Assembly (NCBI GenBank): GCA_027058255.1
Contig: JALUTE010000426.1
Span: forward strand, 1-22,065
Direction of reading: 5' to 3'
Source: Methyloligella sp.
GTDB taxonomy: Bacteria > Pseudomonadota > Alphaproteobacteria > Rhizobiales > JALUTE01
Length of the DNA: 22,065 nucleotides
Shown piece after piece: positions 1 to 8,012 of the stretch (its first letter is position 1; every line of letters starts with the position of its first letter). The notes below the pieces were generated by a model. The model saw nothing but the letters and a program-made list of their open reading frames with translations, was not told where the DNA came from and did not search any database. Both the position numbers and the translations under genes were made by a program.

Positions 1-234
1 GCGCTCTACAATGGCGACACCGTCTATGCCATCGAGAAGGGGCGGCTCGCGGCCCGCAGGGTGACGGTTGTGGGCGCCGCCGGCGACGACATTCTGGTGA
101 CCGGCGCCCTTCGCCCCGGCGAGCGGGTGATCCGCACGCGCCTCTCGGCGCCCGGGCCGGGGCTCAAGGTGCGTGAGGTTGATGAGGGCACCGGAGGCGC
201 GCAGGCCAAGCGCACGGGGAAGCACGGTGCCTGA
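1..234 (+). CDS. RND efflux periplasmic adaptor (membrane fusion protein), C-terminal 77 residues, 5' end outside window
   Basis: Reading frame 1 is open from the first base to a TGA at 232-234. The peptide has the look of the last beta-barrel and membrane-proximal part of an HlyD/AcrA-type adaptor: it reads ALYNGDTVYAIEKGRL, then a hydrophobic VTVVGAAGDDILV strand, then a GALRPGERVI turn, and ends in a hydrophilic tail. Adaptors of this family bridge an inner-membrane RND pump to an outer-membrane channel. The stop overlaps the start of the downstream RND pump gene (GTG at 227), which indicates translational coupling and one operon. Family assignment rests on this short segment plus the neighbour. 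Substrate cannot be inferred. Confidence 0.75.
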   Translation, partial: ALYNGDTVYAIEKGRLAARRVTVVGAAGDDILVTGALRPGERVIRTRLSAPGPGLKVREVDEGTGGAQAKRTGKHGA

Positions 235-3200
235 GCAACGCCCCCAGAGCCATGGCCTGATCCGCCTGTTCGTGCGCCATCCCACCGCCTCCAACCTTCT
301 GATGGCGGCCCTGATCCTGGCCGGGCTCTTCAGCGCCTGGCGTCTGAACACCCAGTTCTTCCCCACCATCAACGTGCCGGTCATCACGGTGAGCGTCGTC
401 TGGCCGGGCGCGAGCGCAGAGGACGTGGAGAAGAACATTCTCGATGCCCTGGAGCCGGAGCTGCGCTTCCTGGACGATGTGGACGAGGCCACCTCCATCG
501 CCCGCGAGGGCGTCGGGACCATATCGCTGGAGTTCTACTCCAACGCGGACATGCAGAAGGCCCAGTCCGACGTCGAGCAGGCGGTCGCCCAGGTCACCAC
601 CCTGCCGGAGGACTCCGAAGAGCCGGTCGTGCGCCGCGCCGTCTTCTACGAGCCCGTGGCGCGCATTGCCGTGACGGGCCCCTTCTCCGAGCAGGTCATC
701 AAGGGCTGGGCCAAGCAATTGCGCGACCGCCTGCTCGCGGCCGGCATCGACCGGGTGACCTTCGTCGGCCTGCGCGATGAGGAGATCTGGGTGCGGGTGC
801 GCGAGCGCGAGCTGCGCCGCCTCGAGCTCTCCCTCGACCGGGTGGCGGCCCGCATCCGCGACGAGACCCGCGATCTGCCCTCCGGCACCCTCGAGGGCGA
901 GGCCGAGGTGCAGCTTCGCGCCCGCGCCGAGCGCAAGACGCCCGAGGCCCTGCAGAAGATCGAGATCAAGGCCCTGCCCGAGGGTGGCAAGGTGTTCCTG
1001 AAGGACATTGCCAAGGTCGAGACCCGCTTCGATCGGGACGGGGTGCAGGGGCTCTTTCGCGGGCGCACCGCCATCGAGCTCGACGTGTGGCGGGCGCTCT
1101 CCGCGGACACGCTGAAGACCATGGAGGTGCTGGAGACGACCATCGCCAGGCTGCGACCGACCCTGCCGCCGACCCTCACGGTGGAGGTCTATGACGTCAA
1201 GGGCAAGTTCGTCGTCCAGCGGCTCGGCATCCTGATCAAGAACGGCCTCACGGGGCTCGTTCTGGTGCTGATCATCCTCTTCGTCTTCCTGAACGCGCGC
1301 ATCGCCTTCTGGGTGGCGGCGGGCATTCCGGTCGCCTTTCTCGCCACCCTCGCCGTCATGCTGGTGAGCGGCCAGTCCATCAACATGGTCTCCATGTTCG
1401 CCCTCATCATGATGCTGGGAATCATCGTGGACGATGCCATCGTGGTCGGCGAGCACACGGCGACCCGCCAGGCCCTCGGGGACACCCGCCTCGAGGCGGC
1501 CGAGCGCGGCGCGAGCCGCATGCTGCGCCCCGTGCTGGCAGCGACTCTCACCACCCAGGCGGCCTTCTTTCCCATCTTCCTGGTGCGCAAGCAGATCGGC
1601 GACGTGATGGAGGCGATCCCCCTCGTCGTGACCGCCGTGCTGATCGCGAGCCTCATCGAGTGCTTTCTCATCCTGCCGGGCCATCTGCGCCACGGCTTCG
1701 GCAAGATCAAGCGCGAGCCGGGCCGCTTCCGGGCCTGGTTCGACGGCCGGCTCGATGCCTTTCGCGATGGGCCCTTCCTGCGCTTCGTGGGCCTCGCCTA
1801 TCGCTGGCGCTACACCACCGTCGCCTTCACCTTCGCGGCCCTGGCCTTTTCCATCGGCCTCGTCGCGGGCGGGCGGATCGGCTTTCACTTCTTCCCCTCG
1901 CCCGAGCCCGAGAACATCTCGGCCCATGTGGTTTTCGCCGCCGGCATGCCGCGCGAGGCGCAGAAAGCGGCCATGCTGCGCATCGAGGGCGCGCTCTATG
2001 ACGCGGAAAAGGCGCTCCTGGCGGACGGAGAGCCGGCCCGCAAGGCCGCGCAATCGCGCGCGAGCGGCGATGGGGAGGCGGGCGGCCCAGCGGAGGCGAA
2101 GGACGACTGGCGCAGGGCGCTCGAGCATGCGGCCCGGCGGATCGTGCCGAGCGGCCTTGCCTGGGGTGCGCGGGAGGGCGCGGCCGAGCCCCGCCTTGTC
2201 GTGGCGGCCTTCATCGCCCTCGGCGAGTCCGGGCGCAGCCGGGGCGACAATCTCGGCCAGATCCAGGTCCAGCTCACCGCCAGCGAGGAGCGCAGCATTC
2301 CCACGAAGCGCATCCTCGCCGCATGGCGCGCCCACATGCCGAAGATTCCGGGCGTCGAGCGCGTGGCCGTGGTGGGCCGGCGCGGCGGCCCGCCGGGGCG
2401 CGATGTGGACGTGCGCCTTCTGGATGCGCCCATCGAGGTGCTCAAGAGGGCCTCGGACGATCTGAAGACGGCGCTCGCCGCCATACCGGGCGTCACCGCC
2501 ATCGCCGACGATCTGCCCTATGGCAAGCCGGAGCTCATTCTCGAGCTCACCCCCCGGGGCACGGCGCTCGGCTTCACCAGCCAGAGCATCGGCGCCCAGC
2601 TTCGCAACGCCTTCGAAGGGGCGATTGCCACGCGCTTTGCCCGCGGTGATGAGGAGATCACCGTGCGCGTGCTGCGCGAGCAGGAGTTTGGCGGGATCAA
2701 CGATCTGAGGCAGCTCTATCTGCTGACGCCCGCCGGCACGCGCGTGCCCCTGCCCGAGGTGGTGACGGTCTCGGAAAAGCGCGGTTTCGCCGTCATCCAG
2801 CGCCGGGACGGGGTGCGCACCGTCGCGGTGACCGCCGATCTCGACTATGAGGTGACGAGCACGCCGGAGGTGCTGGAGGAGCTCGAGCGCACCGTCATGC
2901 CCCGCATCACCCGGACCCACGGGGTGCACTACGCCTTCAAGGGCCGGGCGGAGGAGCGGGCCGAGAGTTTTGCCGATCTCGGCTCCGGCGGCATTCTGGC
3001 GCTCGCGCTCATCTACATCATCCTCGCCTGGGTGTTCGAGAGCTACGCCAAGCCCATCGCCGTCATGGCCATCATTCCCTTCGGAATCGTCGGCGCCATC
3101 CTCGGCCATCTCGCCATGGGCCAGGAGCTGACCATCATCAGCCTCATCGGCCTGCTCGGCCTCTCGGGCATCCTGGTGAACGACTCCATCATCCTGGTGA

Positions 3201-3544
3201 GCCAGGTCCAGAAACGGCTGGAGGCCGGCAACAGCCTCGCCGAGGCGGCGATCGGCGCCTCGCGCGACCGGTTGCGGGCGGTGTTGCTCACCTCGCTCAC
3301 CACCATTGGCGGCCTGCTTCCCCTCATGTTCGAGACCAGCCGCCAGGCCCAGTTCCTCATTCCCATGGCCGTGACCCTCGTCTTCGGGCTCGCCGCCGCG
3401 ACGGCGCTGGTTCTGGTTCTGGTGCCGGCGCTCATGGGCGTCGGCGCCGATATTGCGCGCCTTGCCCGGGCCCTGGCGCGCTGGCTCGCCAATGGCCGGG
3501 CGGCCGGCACGCCCGGCGCCGCGGCCCGGGGGGGCGCCGAGTAG
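227..3544 (+). CDS. RND-family efflux transporter permease (AcrB/HAE-like inner-membrane pump), 1105 aa
   Basis: A proton-driven inner-membrane pump of the resistance-nodulation-division family. The N terminus has the first transmembrane helix (about residues 25-45) followed by the periplasmic FFPTINVPVITVSVVWPGAS segment typical of the family. TM4 carries the proton-relay Asp pair (GIIVDDAIVVGEH, D402-D403, matching AcrB D407/D408). TM10 has GILVNDSIILVSQ with Asn-Asp at 985-986, where AcrB has its Lys940 region. Twelve hydrophobic segments in two halves are visible and 1105 aa is slightly longer than AcrB. The extra length is partly an Ala/Gly/Glu-rich insert near residues 590-640. I prefer GTG 227 because it overlaps the adaptor stop by 8 bases and has GGGGAAG upstream; an upstream ATG at 173 would give an unusual basic extension. 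Exported substrate is unknown. Confidence 0.9.
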   Translation: MPEQRPQSHGLIRLFVRHPTASNLLMAALILAGLFSAWRLNTQFFPTINVPVITVSVVWPGASAEDVEKNILDALEPELRFLDDVDEATSIAREGVGTISLEFYSNADMQKAQSDVEQAVAQVTTLPEDSEEPVVRRAVFYEPVARIAVTGPFSEQVIKGWAKQLRDRLLAAGIDRVTFVGLRDEEIWVRVRERELRRLELSLDRVAARIRDETRDLPSGTLEGEAEVQLRARAERKTPEALQKIEIKALPEGGKVFLKDIAKVETRFDRDGVQGLFRGRTAIELDVWRALSADTLKTMEVLETTIARLRPTLPPTLTVEVYDVKGKFVVQRLGILIKNGLTGLVLVLIILFVFLNARIAFWVAAGIPVAFLATLAVMLVSGQSINMVSMFALIMMLGIIVDDAIVVGEHTATRQALGDTRLEAAERGASRMLRPVLAATLTTQAAFFPIFLVRKQIGDVMEAIPLVVTAVLIASLIECFLILPGHLRHGFGKIKREPGRFRAWFDGRLDAFRDGPFLRFVGLAYRWRYTTVAFTFAALAFSIGLVAGGRIGFHFFPSPEPENISAHVVFAAGMPREAQKAAMLRIEGALYDAEKALLADGEPARKAAQSRASGDGEAGGPAEAKDDWRRALEHAARRIVPSGLAWGAREGAAEPRLVVAAFIALGESGRSRGDNLGQIQVQLTASEERSIPTKRILAAWRAHMPKIPGVERVAVVGRRGGPPGRDVDVRLLDAPIEVLKRASDDLKTALAAIPGVTAIADDLPYGKPELILELTPRGTALGFTSQSIGAQLRNAFEGAIATRFARGDEEITVRVLREQEFGGINDLRQLYLLTPAGTRVPLPEVVTVSEKRGFAVIQRRDGVRTVAVTADLDYEVTSTPEVLEELERTVMPRITRTHGVHYAFKGRAEERAESFADLGSGGILALALIYIILAWVFESYAKPIAVMAIIPFGIVGAILGHLAMGQELTIISLIGLLGLSGILVNDSIILVSQVQKRLEAGNSLAEAAIGASRDRLRAVLLTSLTTIGGLLPLMFETSRQAQFLIPMAVTLVFGLAAATALVLVLVPALMGVGADIARLARALARWLANGRAAGTPGAAARGGAE

Positions 3545-3549
3545 CGGCC

Positions 3550-4455
3550 ATGCCCGAGCTTCCCGAGGTCGAGACCGTGCGCCGGGGGCTGGAAGGGCCG
3601 CTCACCGGCGCCCGCATCGCCCATGTGGACCAGCGCCGACCGGATTTGCGCTTTCCCTTTCCCGAGGATTTCGCCGCGCGCCTTGCAGGACGGCGCATTC
3701 GCGGCCTCGGCCGGCGCGCGAAATATCTGCTCGTGCACCTCTCGGACGGTCAGGTGCTGGCGATCCATCTCGGCATGAGCGGGCGGCTCTTGCTCGCGCC
3801 TGCCCGTGGCGGCGCCGGCCGGGCGGTCGGGCGTTTCGCACGCCGCGTCGGAGGGGGAGGTGCAACTCAGGGCGATGCACGGCATGTGCATGTGGTCTTC
3901 GACCTCGGCGATCGCGGCCGGCTCGCCTATTGGGATGCCCGTCGCTTCGGCTACATGCTGCTCCTGCCCGGCGGGGCAATGGCCACGCATCCCCGTTTCG
4001 CCCATCTCGGCGTCGAGCCGCTCGGGCCGGATCTCACCCCGGCCTATCTGGCGCGAAGCGCCGCGGGCAGGCGGGTCGATCTCAAGACCCTGCTCATGGA
4101 CCAGCGCATCATTGCGGGGCTCGGCAACATCTATGTCTCGGAGGCGCTGCACCGGGCGCGCCTCTCGCCGCTGCGGCCCGCCGCCTGCCTTGCCCGCCGC
4201 GATGGCCGGCCCGCGGCCTGTGCGGGCGCCCTCGTGCGCGCCATTCGCGCGGTTCTGGAGGACGCCATCGCCGCGGGCGGCGCGACATTGCGCGACCATC
4301 GCCGGGCCGATGGCACGCTCGGCTATTTCCAGCACGCCTTCGCCGTCTATGGGCGCGCGGGCGATCCGTGCCCGCGGGCGCGGTGTCGGGGCCACATCCA
4401 GCGCGTGCGACAGGGCGGGCGTGCGACTTTCTATTGCGTTTCCTGCCAACGATAG
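3550..4455 (+). CDS. mutM: Formamidopyrimidine-DNA glycosylase (Fpg/MutM), 301 aa
   Basis: Bifunctional base-excision repair enzyme that removes 8-oxoguanine and formamidopyrimidines and cuts the abasic site. The N terminus MPELPEVETVRRGLE supplies the catalytic Pro1 and Glu2 after Met removal. RRAKYLL contains the conserved Lys (residue 58, K57 in mature numbering), HLGMSG follows, and QRIIAGLGNIYVSEAL is the DNA-binding helix-two-turn-helix. The C-terminal zinc finger has Cys 274, 279, 296 and 299, in C-x4-C then C-x2-C spacing, as I know from other alphaproteobacterial Fpg proteins. A Gly/Arg-rich insert near residues 85-110 makes it about 30 aa longer than the E. coli enzyme. It starts 5 bases after the RND stop with only a weak G-rich ribosome site, so it may be translated by coupling. 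Confidence 0.96.
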   Translation: MPELPEVETVRRGLEGPLTGARIAHVDQRRPDLRFPFPEDFAARLAGRRIRGLGRRAKYLLVHLSDGQVLAIHLGMSGRLLLAPARGGAGRAVGRFARRVGGGGATQGDARHVHVVFDLGDRGRLAYWDARRFGYMLLLPGGAMATHPRFAHLGVEPLGPDLTPAYLARSAAGRRVDLKTLLMDQRIIAGLGNIYVSEALHRARLSPLRPAACLARRDGRPAACAGALVRAIRAVLEDAIAAGGATLRDHRRADGTLGYFQHAFAVYGRAGDPCPRARCRGHIQRVRQGGRATFYCVSCQR

Positions 4456-4515
4456 GGCACACCGGAGCGGGCAACGCGAATCAGCGATCCATGCGGCAAT
4501 ATCGGGGGACGAGCC

Positions 4516-5289
4516 ATGGCATATGAGAACATCATCGTCGAGACGCGCGGGGCCGTCGGGCTGATCACCCTCAACCGCCCGAATGCGATGAATGCGCTGA
4601 ACTCCGGCCTCATCCGGGAGCTCGGCCAGGCGCTCGATGCCTTCGAGGCCGATGACGGCGTGCGTTGCCTCGTCATCACGGGCTCGGAGAAGGCCTTTGC
4701 CGCCGGGGCCGACATCAAGGAGATGCAGTCCAAGAGCTTCATCTCCGCCTATCGCGAGGACTTCATCGGCTCCTGGGACCGTGTGGCGCGCTGCCGAAAG
4801 CCGGTGATCGCGGCGGTGGCGGGCTATGCGCTCGGGGGGGGCTGCGAGCTCGCCATGATGTGCGACTTCATCATCGCCGCCGAGACCGCCAAGTTCGGCC
4901 AGCCCGAGATTCAGCTCGGCATCATGCCGGGCGCCGGTGGCACCCAGCGCCTGACGCGGCTCATCGGCAAGGCCAAGGCCATGGACATGGTGCTGACGGG
5001 CCGGCAGATGGATGCCGCCGAGGCCGAGCGGGCGGGGCTGGTCTCCCGCGTGGTGCCCGCCGACGATCTTCTGGACGAGGCGCTGAAGGTGGCCGCCAAG
5101 ATCGCGGAGTTCTCCGCGCCCATCGTGGCCATGGCCAAGGATGCGGTGAACCGGGCGCTGGAGACCACGCTCGCCGAGGGCATCCGCTATGAGCGCGCGC
5201 TCTTCTATGCCATGTTCGCCACCGAGGATCAGAAAGAGGGCATGGCCGCCTTCGTGGAGAAGCGCACGCCCCAGTTCAAGCACCGATAG
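4516..5289 (+). CDS. Short-chain enoyl-CoA hydratase (crotonase family), 257 aa
   Basis: Hydrates trans-2-enoyl-CoA to L-3-hydroxyacyl-CoA in fatty acid beta-oxidation. The sequence is close to mitochondrial crotonase throughout. AFAAGADIKEM and GYALGGGCELAM form the oxyanion hole, and both catalytic glutamates are present (E111 in GGGCEL and E131 in GQPEIQLG, 20 residues apart like E144/E164 of the rat enzyme). The C-terminal EGMAAFVEKRTPQFKHR tail also matches. The start has GGGGGA with a 6-base spacer. It lies 60 bases after mutM on the same strand. In rhizobia, as I recall, fpg and this hydratase are also neighbours, but there they lead into rpsT-dnaA and not rpsB. Confidence 0.94.
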   Translation: MAYENIIVETRGAVGLITLNRPNAMNALNSGLIRELGQALDAFEADDGVRCLVITGSEKAFAAGADIKEMQSKSFISAYREDFIGSWDRVARCRKPVIAAVAGYALGGGCELAMMCDFIIAAETAKFGQPEIQLGIMPGAGGTQRLTRLIGKAKAMDMVLTGRQMDAAEAERAGLVSRVVPADDLLDEALKVAAKIAEFSAPIVAMAKDAVNRALETTLAEGIRYERALFYAMFATEDQKEGMAAFVEKRTPQFKHR

Positions 5290-5391
5290 GTTGTGGGGCG
5301 AGGCGGCGGCCGATGCTTGGCGCGGTGGTGGATGGCCGCAGGCGCGCCCGCCGGGCCCGGCCATGTGGCGAGAGGGCGCACCGCGCGGCGC

Positions 5392-5420
5392 TTGTAAAGC
5401 GCGCAGCCGCAGCCTATAAG
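5392..5420 (+). promoter_or_regulatory. Sigma70-type promoter of the rpsB operon
   Basis: TTGTAA (5392-5397) and TATAAG (5415-5420) are separated by exactly 17 bases in an otherwise very GC-rich gap. The -35 lies in CTTG context, as alphaproteobacterial housekeeping promoters often do. Predicted transcription start is near 5427, giving a leader of about 144 nt to rpsB. The -35 also sits inside the inverted repeat GCGCTT-GTA-AAGCGC (5388-5402), which could be an operator. Confidence 0.75.
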
Positions 5421-5510
5421 GCCGCCATCACACACGCGGACTTCAAGGCGCGCGTCTCGGGAGGGCGAGGTTTTCCCGGGCGGCGCCGTTCCGGTGGGCG
5501 GTCCCACTTT

Positions 5511-5531
5511 CGCGAGAGGGGCCGTCTCGCG
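5511..5531 (+). promoter_or_regulatory. Hairpin in the rpsB leader
   Basis: CGCGAGA (5511-5517) and TCTCGCG (5525-5531) form a perfect 7-bp stem with a 7-base GGGGCCG loop, 39 bases before the rpsB ATG. Leader structures upstream of rpsB mediate S2 autoregulation in gammaproteobacteria. Whether this one does so is inference. Confidence 0.4.
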
Positions 5532-5570
5532 CGTCCGCGGAGGCTCAACCGGAAAACGGAGAGACGTTCC

Positions 5571-6734
5571 ATGGCCTTGCCGACCTTCACCATGCGCCAG
5601 CTCCTCGAGGCGGGCGTGCATTTCGGACATCAGACCCACCGCTGGAACCCGAAGATGGCGCCCTTCATCTTCGGCACGCGGAACAAGATTCACATCATCG
5701 ACCTTGCCCAGACCGTGCCTCTTCTGCACCAGGCGCTGGTCGTCGTGTCCGACACCGTGGCGCGCGGCGGGCGCGTTCTGTTCGTGGGCACCAAGCGCCA
5801 GGCCTCCGAGGCCATCGCCGATGCGGCCAAGCGCTGCGCCCAGTATTACATCAACCATCGCTGGCTCGGTGGCACGCTCACCAACTGGAAGACGATCTCC
5901 ATCTCGATCCGCCATCTGCGCGAGATCGAGGAGCTGATTGCCGGCGACACCCATGGCCTGACCAAGAAGGAGCTCTTGAGGCTGACGCGCGAGCGCGACA
6001 AGCTGGAGCGGGCGCTCGGCGGGATCAAGGACATGGGCGGCCTGCCGGATCTGCTGTTCGTCATCGACACCAACAAGGAGGCCATCGCCGTCGCCGAGGC
6101 GAAGAAGCTCAAGATTCCCGTGATCGCCATTGTCGACACCAATACGGACCCCGATCCCATCGACTATCCGATTCCGGGGAACGACGATGCCGGCCGGGCC
6201 ATCACGCTCTATTGCGATCTGATCGCGCGGGCGGCGCTCGACGGCATCGACAAGGCTGCGGGCGCTGCGGGCGTCGACACCGGAGAGGCGGTGGAGCCGG
6301 TGGTGGAGCCCTTGCCCGAGGTGGAGGCTCCGGCCGAGGCCGCCGAGGCCGCGGCCGAGGAGGCACAGGCACCCGAGCTGGCTCAGGCGGACGGCGAGGC
6401 GCCTCAGGCCGAGACGTCCTCCGAGGCTCAGGCGCCGGCCGAGGGAGAGGCCGAGGCGGCGGCGGGCGATACCGCTGGTGAGGGCGCAGAGGAGACGTTC
6501 AAGGGTCTGGATGCGCCCCAGGGCGAGCCGGACGATCTCAAGAAGATCACCGGCGTCGGGCCGGCGATCGAGAAGAAGCTCAACGCCCTCGGCATTTACC
6601 ACTATTGGCAGATCGCCGAGCTCGGCGAGGAGGATATCGCCCGGATCGACAAGTCTCTGAACTTCAAGGGACGCATCCAGCGTGACGACTGGATTGGCCA
6701 GGCGAAACAGTTGCGCGAGAGCGAGGCGGCCTGA
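5571..6734 (+). CDS. rpsB: 30S ribosomal protein S2 with acidic linker and C-terminal helix-hairpin-helix domain, 387 aa
   Basis: S2 binds the head-body junction of the small ribosomal subunit. Residues 1 to about 235 are a standard S2: FTMRQLLEAGVHFGHQTHRWNPKM at the start, then HIIDLAQT, RWLGGTLTNWKT, LPDLLFVIDTNKE and AIVDTNTDPDPIDYPIPGNDD. The usual protein ends near 240-260 residues. This one continues with about 75 residues rich in Ala, Glu and Pro, then a compact domain (about 321-387) beginning DDLKKITGVGPAIEKKLNAL. That is the helix-hairpin-helix fold I know from the C termini of alphaproteobacterial NuoE and L21. ATG 5571 has GGAGAG with a 7-base spacer; an open frame further upstream crosses the promoter and is not coding. 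No frameshift is needed to join the parts, so the extension is real coding sequence. Confidence 0.96.
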   Translation: MALPTFTMRQLLEAGVHFGHQTHRWNPKMAPFIFGTRNKIHIIDLAQTVPLLHQALVVVSDTVARGGRVLFVGTKRQASEAIADAAKRCAQYYINHRWLGGTLTNWKTISISIRHLREIEELIAGDTHGLTKKELLRLTRERDKLERALGGIKDMGGLPDLLFVIDTNKEAIAVAEAKKLKIPVIAIVDTNTDPDPIDYPIPGNDDAGRAITLYCDLIARAALDGIDKAAGAAGVDTGEAVEPVVEPLPEVEAPAEAAEAAAEEAQAPELAQADGEAPQAETSSEAQAPAEGEAEAAAGDTAGEGAEETFKGLDAPQGEPDDLKKITGVGPAIEKKLNALGIYHYWQIAELGEEDIARIDKSLNFKGRIQRDDWIGQAKQLRESEAA

Positions 6735-6831
6735 GGCGCCTTGCGCCCCGGGTGCACGGCGCGGGGTGGCAGGCGCTGTCCGAGTTGGGCATCGCGGTCC
6801 TGCATACCCTTCCGCGCGGTTCCGATCGACG

Positions 6832-6860
6832 GGGCGTCCCGGGCCCCTTTGGGACCGCCC
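6832..6860 (+). promoter_or_regulatory. Hairpin in the rpsB-tsf gap
   Basis: GGGCGTCCC (6832-6840) can pair with GGGACCGCCC (6851-6860) with one bulged base and a 10-base loop. It lies about 100 bases after rpsB and 100 before tsf. There is no T-run, so it is not a classical terminator. It may be an attenuator or an mRNA stability element. Confidence 0.3.
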
Positions 6861-6959
6861 TCTCTCACGGGGCAGGGCAGGGGGCACCCGCGAGCGCAAC
6901 CGGTTCCGGGCACGCACCGACGAAATACGAGAATTCACGCATTCGAAGAGGCACGAGAC

Positions 6960-7886
6960 ATGGCGACGATCACCGCAAGCATGGTCAAGGAGCTGCGCGA
7001 GAAGACCGGCGCAGGCATGATGGACTGCAAGAACGCGCTTGCCGAGAATGATGGCGACATGGACGCCGCGGTGGACTGGCTGCGCGCGAAGGGGCTGTCC
7101 AAGGCGGCCAAGAAGGCCGGCCGCATCGCCGCCGAGGGGCTGATCGGCCTGGCCGGCACGGACGGGCGCGGCGCCCTGGTGGAGGTCAATTCTGAGACCG
7201 ACTTCGTCGCCCGCAATGCCGAGTTCCAGGCCATGGTCTCCGCCATCGCCGATCTCGCCGTCGAGGCGGGCGGCGATGTGGAGGCCCTCGCCGCGATGGA
7301 GATGCCGGGCAAGGGCGAGACGGTCGCCGAGCACATCAAGACCATGATCGGCACCATCGGCGAGAACATGAATCTGCGCCGCACGGCCGCCCTTGAGGTC
7401 GATGAGGGCGTGGTGGCGAGCTACATGCACAATGCGGTTGCCCCCGGGCTCGGCAAGATCGGCGTCATCGTCGCGCTCGCCTCCTCGGGCGATGCGGCCA
7501 AGCTCGCCGCCTTCGGCAAGCAGATCGCCATGCACATCGCGGCCACCAATCCGCTCGCCGTCAGTGCGGACGACCTCGATGCCGAGATCGTGGAGCGCGA
7601 GCGGGCGGTGCTGATGGAGCAGGCGCGCGAGTCCGGCAAGCCCGAGAACATCATCGAGAAAATGGTGGAGGGGCGGCTGCGCAAATATTTCGAGGAGGTG
7701 GTGCTGCTGGCCCAGACCTTCGTCATCGACGGCGAGAGCAAGGTCGCCGACGCCATCGAGGCCGCTGCCAAGGACGTCGGCGCGCCCATCGAGATCAAGG
7801 GCTTCGTGCGCTATGCCCTCGGCGAGGGGCTCGACAAGAAGGACGAGGATTTCGCGGCCGAGGTCGCGGCGGCAGCCTCGGGCTGA
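6960..7886 (+). CDS. tsf: Translation elongation factor Ts, 308 aa
   Basis: Guanine nucleotide exchange factor that releases GDP from EF-Tu. The N-terminal UBA-like region begins MATITASMVKELREKTGAGM and continues MDCKNALAENDGDMDAAVDWLR. The signature VNSETDFVARNAEF contains the TDFV loop that inserts into EF-Tu. The length is normal for the family. ATG 6960 has AAGAGG with an 8-base spacer; an in-frame ATG at 6741 adds a non-homologous leader and is rejected. It follows rpsB after 225 bases, as in most bacteria, and is probably co-transcribed with it. Confidence 0.97.
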   Translation: MATITASMVKELREKTGAGMMDCKNALAENDGDMDAAVDWLRAKGLSKAAKKAGRIAAEGLIGLAGTDGRGALVEVNSETDFVARNAEFQAMVSAIADLAVEAGGDVEALAAMEMPGKGETVAEHIKTMIGTIGENMNLRRTAALEVDEGVVASYMHNAVAPGLGKIGVIVALASSGDAAKLAAFGKQIAMHIAATNPLAVSADDLDAEIVERERAVLMEQARESGKPENIIEKMVEGRLRKYFEEVVLLAQTFVIDGESKVADAIEAAAKDVGAPIEIKGFVRYALGEGLDKKDEDFAAEVAAAASG

Positions 7887-7900
7887 GCGCGCGCGCGTCC

Positions 7901-7936
7901 GGCCCGCCCAGCGTGGGCACCCATGCCGGGCGGGCC
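7901..7936 (+). promoter_or_regulatory. Strong long hairpin between tsf and pyrH
   Basis: GGCCCGCCC (7901-7909) pairs perfectly with GGGCGGGCC (7928-7936). Inside it, GCGTGG (7911-7916) pairs with CCATGC (7921-7926) around a GCAC tetraloop, leaving a single A/C mismatch. That is 15 base pairs, one of them G-U, in 36 nt, starting 15 bases after the tsf stop. The alternating tract GCGCGCGCGCG (7887-7897) precedes it. No T-tract follows, so it is more likely a transcript-end stabiliser or processing site than a simple terminator. Confidence 0.55.
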
Positions 7937-8012
7937 GCTCGGGCGTGCATGCGCGTGCAGGTCGAGGTTGCGCGCCGCCGGACGCGAGGGGCATCACGAG
8001 GGAGGATGCGCG

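Noticed and set aside
164..3109. Minus-strand open frame of 981 codons opposite the RND gene
   Set aside because: Its composition (His, Gly, Ala, Arg, Asp-rich, no domains) is that of an antisense shadow of a GC-rich gene with strong third-position bias. The plus strand encodes a clear RND pump.
6785..6810. TTGGGC ... TACCCT as a tsf promoter
   Set aside because: The spacer is only 14 bases and the -10 match is poor.
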